A DNA stretch of 51,253 nt from Coemansia sp. RSA 487 (lineage: Eukaryota; Kickxellomycota; Kickxellomycetes; Kickxellales; Kickxellaceae), in NCBI GenBank assembly GCA_027577595.1, contig JANBRJ010000111.1:1-51253 (forward strand), given 5' to 3'. Position numbers and translations under genes: made by a program. Shown piece by piece: positions 1 to 8,369 of this stretch (its first letter is position 1; each line of letters starts with the position of its first letter). A model generated the notes under the pieces. That model searched no databases and had not been told where the DNA came from. It saw only the letters and a list, made by a program, of their open reading frames with translations.

Positions 1-1263
1 CGTGGATTGCAAAAAGCATAAGAGCGTCAGTGCCAAAGCTTCAAAAGGTCGATATTCACGACAGCATATCACAGGATTATTTGATGGAGTCTACATTCAA
101 CGGGAGAAAATGCAATAATGCAGGTGAACTTTTGCTGATTCTCCTCACACATATGACTAGCCTAGGTTTCAGACCAAGACCAATTCGCCAGACAAGTGAA
201 TATTCGTTTATGCAAAACTGCTCAAAGCTTACCCAGCTGGAATTTAGCTGCATCATCAACGGCGGCCTTCTTCACTACATTGCCAAGGAATCAGCACAAA
301 CCCTGGAGTCGCTGAGAGTTTTATACTACTCTACCGATTATAAAGTCGCTCGTTGTTGATGACAAGGGCCAGCCAATTGTATATCCCCGAATGAAAAAGC
401 TCGATTTTGACAGTCATTCTAATACATGGCGTGAGAAAAAAATTACAATCAACAAATCTGTTGAACTATTCCCAGCCCTGCGTTGCCTTGCGTGGAAGGC
501 AGAGTATATATTTTATGGCGATGAGCTATTTAGAGAAAACGAAAATACTCTGGAATATCTCGATATAGAATTTGGCACTGATTTGCTTGATGTTTGGCAA
601 AAGCACAAAGTGTTTGCCAGTGGTAACTATTCACGACTTTGTTCCATCAAACTGCGCAAAGCCTACAGCACTTTCCACAGCAAATCTGACAATGCTTTAT
701 TTGTCAAAACTACTGTCGGACTTATCTCGCCATCAACACAGTTCTTTTCGTTGTCAGAACCCTGCACTTATGAAGAGATCAGCGATGCCATTTGCACATG
801 CCCCTGTTGGGAAAACATCCAGGATTTACGCTTGCAAGAGGCCGAGCTTCGCTTACTTGATATGATTAGCCTTATCAAACAGCTGCCGAAGTTGACGAGA
901 CTTTTATGCTACTTCAAAGATGATGGTCTTGGGCTGGAGGATGATGTCGAGCACAACAGAGGTCTTGTGGATAATCTTTATTTCAACCATTACCCGCTGA
1001 GCTATCGCTTTAAACATTGGATGACCCAATATTCTGAGAATACGCCTGAGAAGGTGGTAGCGCCAACGTCGATAGTATTCGCAATTCTGTGCACCAACTT
1101 TGTCTCTACAGAAGTGCCATACAACCAAAGAGAAAAATACCAATGCGAGCTAAAGGAGGCTATTGCCAGCGGATTGTATGACAAATACAGCGAGACAACA
1201 GAGCGCCTACATAAAAAGTCGGTGGATTTTTTTTCTTGGCATCAGCATCATCGCTTTCTTTAG
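1..1263 (+). pseudogene. F-box/LRR-like family gene, 5' cut by window edge, frameshifted
   Basis: Reading is open from the first bases of the window to a TGA at 357-359. The same protein then continues in the +1 frame through the motif VVDDKGQPIVYPRMKKL (about 352-402) to a stop at 1261-1263. Both halves read like one leucine-rich, repeat-solenoid protein (LPKLTRLLCYF, NTLEYLDIEF). I recall this style, including the 'DDKGQPIVYP' hinge, from the large F-box-like families of Kickxellales fungi; that assignment is from memory, not from a search. No plausible GT..AG intron bridges the two frames, so I call one frameshift near 335-357. It could be a genuine lesion or a sequencing error. The 3' part (from 391) is intact for 290 codons, so the gene is either a young pseudogene or mis-assembled. 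Function unknown; relatives are usually assumed to be substrate adaptors. Confidence 0.6.
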
Positions 1264-1802
1264 AATAAGCTACCTTTTCAAATTTATCATCCAAGGCAGC
1301 AGGTGAGGAATTTTAGGGGTTTCCAGCTAGTTCATCTTCAAATTAGTAAAATCGTTGCTTTGGTCAGCTTGCTACAAACCGAGTAATATAAAGCAGTCCG
1401 TAGCTTTTGAAACATAGGCAGCAATTTTAATCTGCCTTTTCCAACTAAATTGCTCGGTAGTATTATAAATTAACCACATCATGCAAAACACCAATTGAAT
1501 GTGTGATTTTCCCAGTTAGCGATGGTGCAATTTCATACTCTACTTGCACGCTCCAAGCTTCTGTCACATTCTGTGTCTGCCATCAAAAGAAATGCTCCAA
1601 TCATGTATTTGTTTTGTTGAGAATCTACGCCTACCAAACTGCTTTTTGCAAATCGATAATATCTATAAACTTTTGCTTCAAAAATATTTGTAGAATATTT
1701 ATTATTCGTATAAGAACAAGTTGCGTATGTCTTTGCTGGTAGTTTTATCCTACATCATCTCAATAACTTACAGTGGGGAGACTGACATGCCACATGTCGA
1801 GT
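1264..1802. other. intergenic, no supported gene
   Basis: AT-rich spacer after the F-box-like gene. Short reading frames at 1503-1742 and 1721-1948 have no recognisable domain, and the second runs into the foldback repeat, so I do not call them. Confidence 0.5.
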
Positions 1803-2363
1803 GTGACGAAGCAAGCATGGATCTGGGATGGATAACAAGGAGTATTGTAGATGAAGTTTACTTTATTTTCCTTCTTATAAATATAAATATAGATAATAAA
1901 ATAAAATCCATGCGTTTTTCTCAAAGGCAATGTCCAAGGAAATTGTGATAATTATCGGCATGCGAGTTGCATGGTGAGTCGCAACCACAGGTTTAATTAC
2001 TGTAGTGTTTTGTATTGGTACAAAAGCCAGATTGTTCATGGAAAATAAAGATAAGGAACTTCAGTTCCGTCAAGGCTTTTATTTGTAACAGAAATGCTGC
2101 CCTTTATATATAACAGAGCCGTTGCATATGGTGCACTATTGCAATGCCCACAACTAGCGGTTGCCCCAATCTATCTTTATGGGCCAGCCTTGCATATGAC
2201 AACACACTAGCGTGACAAAGAGAAACGTTTCTTTGGACATTGCCTTTGAGAAAAGGAATGGATTGATGATTTTATTATCTTTATTTTTATTAAAAGAAAA
2301 ACAAAGTGAATATCAATATTACTCCTTGTTATCCATCCTGGGCCCCATGCTCGATTCGTCACA
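1803..2363. repeat. foldback-like composite repeat with long inverted arms
   Basis: The left arm (1803-1941, beginning TGTGACGAA) is repeated in inverted orientation at 2229-2363 (ending TTCGTCACA). Both arms share an ATGGATAACAAGGAGTA-type block and a CAAAGGCAATGTCCAAGG-type block. The core has two modules. Module X (1944-2090) recurs inverted at 7537-7681. Module Y (2093-2219) recurs directly at 48501-48629. Only this locus carries both modules plus arms. No transposase frame is visible, so this resembles a non-autonomous foldback/MITE-like element or nested small repeats. I see no clear target-site duplication. Similarity was judged by eye. Confidence 0.7.
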
Positions 2364-2591
2364 TTTATTAAGAATTATAGCAGATATAGCGAATATACGA
2401 AATATTTACACGACGAATCTGGTGATTGTCTCGATCAAACCATCAAATCCCACATACCGCACCGATTGTTTAACGGACACAATACGAGTCTGTCCAGGCA
2501 GCTGACACACGAATATAGCGATTAACAATATCCAAAGGATATACAGTGCATCTGTAGTTTTTACAACGGTCTGGCGCTGTAAAACCCACAT

Positions 2592-2629
2592 TTAATTGAT
2601 CAATGATGTGCACATCATTAATCAATTAA
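2592..2629. repeat. 38-bp near-perfect palindrome
   Basis: TTAATTGATCAATGATGTG at 2592-2610 is followed immediately by its reverse complement at 2611-2629 with one mismatch (18 of 19 pairs). There is no spacer, so it could extrude as a cruciform or bind a dimeric protein. Confidence 0.85.
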
Positions 2630-2687
2630 CCACTTACGGCATTTACAAACACGACAACTATCACGTGACATCAGTCGGGTGGCACTT

Positions 2688-2721
2688 GCGGGACAGATTG
2701 CACGATCTGTTCACATCCCGC
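2688..2721. repeat. GC-rich nested hairpin
   Basis: Outer arms GCGGGA / TCCCGC enclose inner arms CAGAT / ATCTG around TGCACG, giving a nested stem with a small interior asymmetry. Confidence 0.7.
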
Positions 2722-2879
2722 TATCATGAGTGGGTCTGCATGTGGACCTGAATACAAGATCCACACGACGGGCCCGACATTCCATAAGGGGTTTCAAACA
2801 GAACTAAACTTCCTTTTCATATATTCAAGAAAGTTCAGCTTTTATAGCCGCACCAAAACATTGTCAACTATCGTGATAA

Positions 2880-2908
2880 TTGGATAGCATACATTGTATG
2901 CTATCCAA
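2880..2908. repeat. perfect 13-bp inverted repeat with 3-bp spacer
   Basis: TTGGATAGCATAC (2880-2892), ATT, then GTATGCTATCCAA (2896-2908): all 13 pairs match. Confidence 0.9.
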
Positions 2909-3045
2909 CAATATGACTGACTCGCAAGCCAACCATATTGCGACTTGCAAGCTGAGCCAAGTCGTTGTCACGCCAGCGCTGTGCTGTCTGTGACGCCTGC
3001 GACGAGGAGACGGTCCCGTTCTCCATCGGCTCCTCGCGCACATAG

Positions 3046-3330
3046 CTGCCGCTGGTCCTGGGATGGGCATTTGCCGTGCATAAGGTACAGGTCCTGACGC
3101 TGGAGAAGGTGTGTCCGCAAGTCAGAGAGTCGTTTGCGCATGGCATGCTCTCCACGGCGCTGTCGCGAGTCAAGAGACTGGACGACCTGTATATCGCATA
3201 CCAGCAGACCCCCGACGAGGCCCTCGAGCAGCAACGCGTGTTTCGCATAGGCATCGCCTACGGGACGCCGCTTCAGCATATACTGCGCTACTTTAACGAC
3301 CGCTGCCAGACGCAGAGACAGACTATGTGA
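3046..3330 (+). pseudogene. Pif1-family helicase C-terminal relic
   Basis: The frame reads LVLGWAFAVHKVQVLTLEKV, then FAHGMLSTALSRVKRLDDLYI. These match the last two conserved helicase blocks of Pif1/RecD-like enzymes (family form: 'WA..IHK.QG.TL..V' and 'FA.GQ.YVALSRV...D.L.I'). The usual Gly after HK-x-Q is Val here, and a stop lies immediately upstream at 3043-3045. No Walker A or B block is recognisable upstream, so only the C-terminal end survives. The DNA is much more GC-rich than its surroundings. It may be a fragment of a host Pif1 paralogue or of a Helitron-type DNA transposon; the fragment is too small to decide. Confidence 0.6.
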
Positions 3331-4133
3331 TCAGGCTGGCCAATGCGCGCAGAGGTGCAGACCAGGGTCTGCTGGCACGGGTTTCGCAGATATTGGTGCA
3401 AGCGCATCGGAACCAGCGGCAGCAGACTCTCTTTCACTCTTTCATTCGCCCGCCTGTGCGTCCAGGCTCGCGGATAGCCACAACAGCGACTACCCCCGCC
3501 CAAGAGCAAGAAATTCTACGCAAGGTCGCAGCCGTAGCCCTCTAGCTGCTCAGAGTCGGTGTCTGCACATACAGCGCCTAACCCGCAGCCCCATTCAGCG
3601 TCGGGAGGAACAGCTTCCCACTAGCGCCGGTCACAAGCAAGCCAGACGAGGAAGACAGCGCTTTGCCGGACTGGGGCGTTGGTACACGCTTGACGACACA
3701 TAAGCGTATGCTAGGGGCTGTTGAGTTCTCCCGACCAGCTATGCCCTAGTCCCCCCTCAACAGTGCCTGGAGCACGATCCGGTGAAAAATTCCCTTCTGC
3801 GCATTTTCGATCTAAAACCCCACCATTCCTAGCGTGGAATAGAAGTGTGATACCCAAGTCTTGGCGTTGGTTTTGACACCTGTGATTACTGAATTTATTT
3901 CGGCTGATCAGATTTGTGGAAATGTAAACAAAGCACATAATATCGTAAACAAATGATTTTTCCACAAACCAAGCTCCACAACAACCGCAAAGCTTTTTGG
4001 AGCAACGCTTTTTATTTCTCTTCTCTTCCATTCCATTAACCCACTTTTCTTCGATTGTTTTTCCACCGGCTCGCATACATTTAAAACTCATTTCTACTTG
4101 CACTTTCCTGTTTGCACCTTTTTTTCATATGAT
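3331..4133. other. intergenic / degenerate GC-rich tail then AT-rich promoter region
   Basis: 3331-3700 continues the GC-rich composition of the helicase relic without a recognisable domain. From about 3830 the sequence is AT-rich and is probably the 5' region of the next transcription unit. Short frames on both strands carry no known motif. Confidence 0.4.
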
Positions 4134-4397
4134 ATGATGCAGTCTAGCGATCCTCATGGTGACAGTGGCACCACTTTGGGCACCAGTCCTACTGCCCAGC
4201 CAGGCAGCTTAGGGGCTTCCATTAGTGCTGATATCATCAAGTCGTTACTCAAAGAGATTTCTGATCAGCAGGCGGAACGCGACGAGAAGCGCGAGAAAGA
4301 GCAGGCAGAGCGCGACGAGAGGCTTTTAGAATTCCAGAAACAGCAGGTCAACGCCTTTGCGAAGCTTGAGAAGGCGATCGACAAGCTTAACCAGTAG
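4134..4397 (+). CDS. short coiled-coil reading frame upstream of and in frame with FunK1
   Basis: From the ATG at 4134 the frame encodes 87 residues: a Ser/Thr/Gly-rich head, then a strongly heptad-like charged helix (KEISDQQAERDEKREKEQ and following) that ends at a TAG at 4395-4397. The same frame continues after the TAG into an ATG at 4422 that leads the spliced FunK1 gene. Three readings are possible: a separate small coiled-coil gene; the N-terminus of the kinase protein interrupted by one nonsense codon; or an upstream reading frame in the kinase mRNA. The intact heptads argue against random noise. I cannot choose from sequence alone. Confidence 0.5.
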   Translation: MMQSSDPHGDSGTTLGTSPTAQPGSLGASISADIIKSLLKEISDQQAERDEKREKEQAERDERLLEFQKQQVNAFAKLEKAIDKLNQ

Positions 4398-4421
4398 GCT
4401 GTGCAGAGAGCACCTGGTGCA

Positions 4422-6884
4422 ATGGGAGCCAACACAGCCGCCCTGCGTAGTGCTAAGGTAAGTTTTGTCACAACCAGTATTGGTTGTGAGTCTACACGCT
4501 GCTATACATCAGCATGCCACAAACGCAGAGTATCTGCCTACATGCTGACTCACGTGGAAATATTCTATCATTAATACTGTAGCTGATCGGAACGCTAGCG
4601 AGTGGCCAGCAGAGCATCGCATCACAAGCCAGAAGCGAAGCCGCTAATCATAGTAAGTAGTCGAGCCACCTGTATGCCCCGTGCATCTGGGCAGAACATT
4701 TGATCTCTGCAAAGCCGAAAAAGGCGCTTTTGCAGTGACTATTGGCGCAAGCAATTAGTAGCACTTAAATATATACGTCCCCAGCTATATGAAACATGTA
4801 CTGCTGTCGCGTTTGCCATTGTAGCGGGCACACCCCAAGTGAATGTGCCGAAACCAGACAAGTTTGGTACGGAATGGTATGTTTCGCTGAGCAAGTCATA
4901 TGACAAGTCCTGCAAGCTGACAGACCTGCTGGAATCCCTCCGCATGGTGTCCGAGAGCTGGCGCGAAGCCTGGGTCAAGGCTAGTGACAAAACTACGTTG
5001 GACAGCTCGCCTGTTGTCAAGAAAATCTTGATAACATATCGCAAGCTTTGCAAGGATGCTGGAGTAACGCCGGCTCACTCCGGTGCTGCGGAGACGACAT
5101 ACCAGATGGCGTTTGGGAAGCTCGCGGAAGCAGTCGAGAAACACGCCCCAACGCTCCGTAATGGGCAAGCCGGAGTATGCTGGGTAAATACGCACAAGAG
5201 CAAGATTGAGCGTGGCAGCGGGCCTGGCAGATTCCCCGATGGCAGCTTCTTCATAGCGCAATCGCCCAGGTGCAAGTGGCATGACATGGTTGCGGTGGTG
5301 GAAATCAAGAGCAGCCGCGAGGCAAAACTGAGCCATCTTCTCCGCGGCCAAATTATACAAGGCTTCATTGATATGGCCGAGTCCCGGCCGCGCAGGTTCG
5401 CATTTGGGATCTCGCTTGGCCACCAGGGTGAGATCCACGTATACGTGTGCTTGCCAGACGGAATTCACATTGCATCGCTTGGCAAGCTGCCGCTGGCCAA
5501 GAGCACTCGAGCCTCCCTGGCCAACGAACAGCGCGTGGTCGCGTTCCTGCTGTTTCTGTACCAGCAAATTGCCAAGGATGCCGGGTTCTTGACACGCAGC
5601 GCCGTCAGCCTTCCTGGCGAGTTCGCGCTCGCAGATATCGTCGGCATTTCGCCGTGTGAGGACAATGCTCTTCCTCCTGACACCATGATCCACCTTGGCC
5701 TGGACAGTGACGGTGTGCTCGGGCGGCACCGGTGCCTCAAGGGACCCCGGACGTGGCTCTACCCTGAGTGCCGGATTGGCGGCAAGAGAGCCGTTTTCAA
5801 GTTCCAGTGGCTTCCCGATGGCGCCCTCGAGTCTGCCGTTCACCAGTTTGTGCTGGCCAAGGGTGTGCCGTACGTGCCCGTGCTTCTTTACGCAGCAACT
5901 GTGGCGAGCAACCAGAGCAGCAGCAGCAGCAGCAGCAGCGGAAAAGGCACCGACATACCCCCGCCACTGCCTATAGGCGAGGCACTAGTCGTTGAAGACG
6001 TCGGGAGCAGCGTGCTGTCTGCATTCAACAAGCCGGAAGTCGAGATAATCGACATATTCGCTGCGTATACGCACACCCTCATCTCTGCAGCCAAGATCCA
6101 TGAAAACCGGTTCGTACTTCATCGGGACGTGTCTCTGGGGAACCTAATGGTGACGCGCAAGGGTCATCCATACATCATAGACTGGGGCTGTGGGAATGTG
6201 TGCTACATCGACAAAGACCGCCTTCCGTCAGGAAAGGTGATAGTCGGGACCGCGATCTACATGGGGATCCGCATCTTGCGGAAGTGCCGGACGCGGTCGG
6301 TGGTCGATGACTTGGAGTCGCTATTCCTTGTCTTCTGCCATTGCCTTTGGCGCCAGTACGGAACTGAGAACCCGTACTACGAATACCTGTGGACAAGAGG
6401 AGACCTTGATCTCGTGACACTGACGCGCACTAACTGGCTGAGAAGCAAGGCCGCGCTGTTTGAACATATGGAGATCAAGGGCTGCCTGCCTGAGCCCTAT
6501 CGGATCCTTGCCGAAGGCATGTTTGACCTTCTGTTCCCTTCCTCGTTTCCAATCAGCTCGTTCGAAAGGAACATCGACGATCCACGCGTGGCTGCATTCA
6601 GCTCGTCGGAATGGCTGCACATATTTGAGGAAGCTGTCGACGTCACAGGAGCTACAGCCACGCCCTATCTCAAGCAGCTGCAAGACTACATGGCTGCAAC
6701 CCCGGACCGCCGTATCTCGTTTATCGCCGAGGAGATCGGCTCACCTGTGGACCTCGAGGACTATATAGAACTGGCCAACGAGGCCTCTGAGAACTGCTTC
6801 GACAGTCCAACGCGTGGAAGAGGCTCCAAGAGGGGTGCTACCGGTCAACTCGGTGCGGCGGATGCGAAGATTAGTCGCCATTAG
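4422..6884 (+). CDS. FunK1 fungal-type protein kinase, probably three exons
   Basis: The long 3' exon carries FunK1 hallmarks. The catalytic loop VLHRDVSLGNLM is at about 6115-6150. IIDWG replaces the usual DFG at about 6174-6188. A GTAIYMG activation segment follows, then the family motif DDLESLFLVFCHCLW. FunK1 proteins are protein-kinase-like enzymes expanded in multicellular and early-diverging fungi; substrates are unknown. I propose exons 4422-4457, 4583-4652 and 4759-6884. The first donor is a strong GTAAGT and its acceptor ends ATACTGTAG. The second donor is GTAAGTAG, and an acceptor at CAATTAG keeps frame; the total is 744 codons. The long frame has no ATG near its 5' end, which is why splicing is needed. 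A Ser run near 5918-5940 is encoded by AGC repeats. The first two exons are less certain than the kinase body. A coiled-coil frame lies directly upstream. Confidence 0.7.
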
Positions 6885-7701
6885 ACTTTTTTGACATGTA
6901 ATCCAAATATATTACTAGAATGACAACTTGAGGGGGATTAGGAGGCGGGCTAGAGAGGGGCCTCTGAGAACCAGTTTTGGAGGGCTGGCCACGCTTAGCC
7001 TTGGCGTTTTTTGCCGTGTGTAATACAAGTACTTTTGTATGAATAAAGGTATATTATCAAAAAAACTGAAGAAGGGACCAAGAGAAGAAAAGACCTGTCT
7101 ACCTGTGATGACATGGCATGCTGTTAAATAATAGTAAACATACATCTGGTAATTAGATTTCGTATCACATGGCACCCTTAGTTCTGTTTTTAATAATGTA
7201 TTGAATACCCCTACGCAACAGCCCTAGCGTCAATAGTGTAACATTGGTGCTTATGATTATAATCCTAAAACCTGTTATAACTAAAGATTATTATTTTCTA
7301 GTTCAATAAGACCATTTCTTTTATATGTGAAAACTACTCTATATTTACTTATCATATATGGTATGCCATAATACTAAGTATTTTGCTGAGCTTGAAGCAG
7401 TAATCCGAGCTCTTTGTATGAGCTTGCAGCTGACAAAGAGTACTTGATCTTAATCCTTATCACACAGCATCTATAGTTTGCTAATATGCTTTCCGCCAGT
7501 TCTGAACCACCATTATCATAATGTAGCTACTCCAACTGTTACAAATAAAAGCCTTGACGGAACTAAAGTTCCTTAACTTTATTTTCCATGAACAATCTGG
7601 CTTTTGTACCCATACAAAACACCAGTAATTAAACCTGTGATTGTGACTCACCATGCAACTCGCATGCCGATCATTATCACACCAACTGTGGATTTGTTTA
7701 G
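6885..7701. other. intergenic, AT-rich
   Basis: This is the 3' flank of the kinase gene followed by AT-rich DNA with no supported gene. The only recognisable content is the inverted copy of repeat module X at 7537-7681. Confidence 0.5.
7537..7681 (-). repeat. dispersed repeat module X, inverted copy
   Basis: The reverse complement aligns along its whole length with 1944-2090, including GGCATGCGAGTTGCATGGTGAG and GTACAAAAGCCAGATTGTTC; identity looks about 90% by eye. It lacks the inverted arms and module Y found at the other locus. It ends about 20 bp from the stop codon of the small gene that follows. Confidence 0.85.
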
Positions 7702-7992
7702 TTACTTCCTTTTAAATGAAAACAGTTTATTTCGAATGCCTTTGCTTTTTTTATTTACAATGACTGTTGATTTAAAATCCTTGGGCATGGCCACCAATGT
7801 CTCTGGAGTATAATGTGTGTTCATAGTTTTGCTAACGGATTCAGCTAACTTTTCATAGGCTTCATCTTCAGCAGCTTTTGCATCCGTTGTGGTTGTTTCA
7901 TATGTAAATATAGTATCTTTTTTAAAGTGTGGATGCATATAATGTATCTCTACATTATATTCTTCGCATACTTTCTCTGTACTTTTTGACAT
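7702..7992 (-). CDS. small hypothetical protein, 96 aa
   Basis: An uninterrupted minus-strand frame from an ATG gives a 96-residue, highly charged, Lys/Glu/Thr-rich protein with no signal peptide or membrane segment. It ends in a basic tail (NKLFSFKRK). A TATAAAAG element on the same strand (plus-strand 8054-8064) sits about 65 bp upstream of the ATG, which supports a real transcription unit. I recognise no family. The frame contrasts with the AT-rich, stop-rich DNA on both sides. It lies between the kinase gene and the F-BAR gene and abuts the inverted repeat-X copy, so it could also be a lineage-specific orphan. Confidence 0.5.
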   Translation of the reverse strand: MSKSTEKVCEEYNVEIHYMHPHFKKDTIFTYETTTTDAKAAEDEAYEKLAESVSKTMNTHYTPETLVAMPKDFKSTVIVNKKSKGIRNKLFSFKRK

Positions 7993-8053
7993 TTTTAAGA
8001 AAAAATAGGTGGTTGCTATGGAAGAGCTCTCAAAAATTAGAGGATTTTCTCTT

Positions 8054-8064
8054 GGCTTTTATAG
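8054..8064 (-). promoter_or_regulatory. TATA box for the 96-aa gene
   Basis: The minus strand reads CTATAAAAGCC, 62-72 bp upstream of the ATG at 7992, a usual fungal TATA position. Confidence 0.5.
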
Positions 8065-8192
8065 CTTTCAGCCCACAGGAATTGTACAGTATGCTTGCAA
8101 ATTGCAAGCGAAAATAGCACATTCTAAAAGTTGCTATACATATGTTTCCGCATTTGTAAGCCATGTTATACCTCTAAATAAAAAGTCAATTT

Positions 8193-8203
8193 GGGGGGGG
8201 GGG
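8193..8203. repeat. G11 homopolymer
   Basis: A run of eleven G in otherwise AT-rich intergenic DNA (7993-8369). Nothing else is seen in that spacer except the TATA element of the small gene. Confidence 0.8.
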
Positions 8204-8369
8204 AATAATCATTATAAACCAGAAATATCTTTACACAATTTCTAAAAACAAAATTTGTCAGTAAAATTGTGGCCTCATTACTTATTCAAATTGTGTCTGT
8301 CAAAATAAAGGGTAGATCAATACAAGTTTAGAAACAGAAACATGGAAAGAAATAATATAATTTAAATAA

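Larger units (their letters stand above)
2364..3045. other. intergenic with several palindromes
   Basis: No gene supported. The stretch holds three hairpin-forming palindromes listed separately, and base composition rises in GC from about 2950 onward as the helicase relic is approached. Confidence 0.5.

Noticed and set aside
2688-2721. Helitron 3'-terminal hairpin.
   Set aside because: It lies upstream of the helicase fragment instead of at a 3' end, and no CTRR terminus follows at the expected distance.
3711-4103. 130-codon minus-strand frame between the helicase relic and the kinase gene.
   Set aside because: Mixed-composition translation crossing a base-composition boundary, no motif, and it overlaps the likely promoter of the kinase unit.
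4896-5843. 315-codon minus-strand frame opposite the FunK1 kinase.
   Set aside because: No recognisable domain; the plus strand holds the catalytic loop and IIDWG motif.
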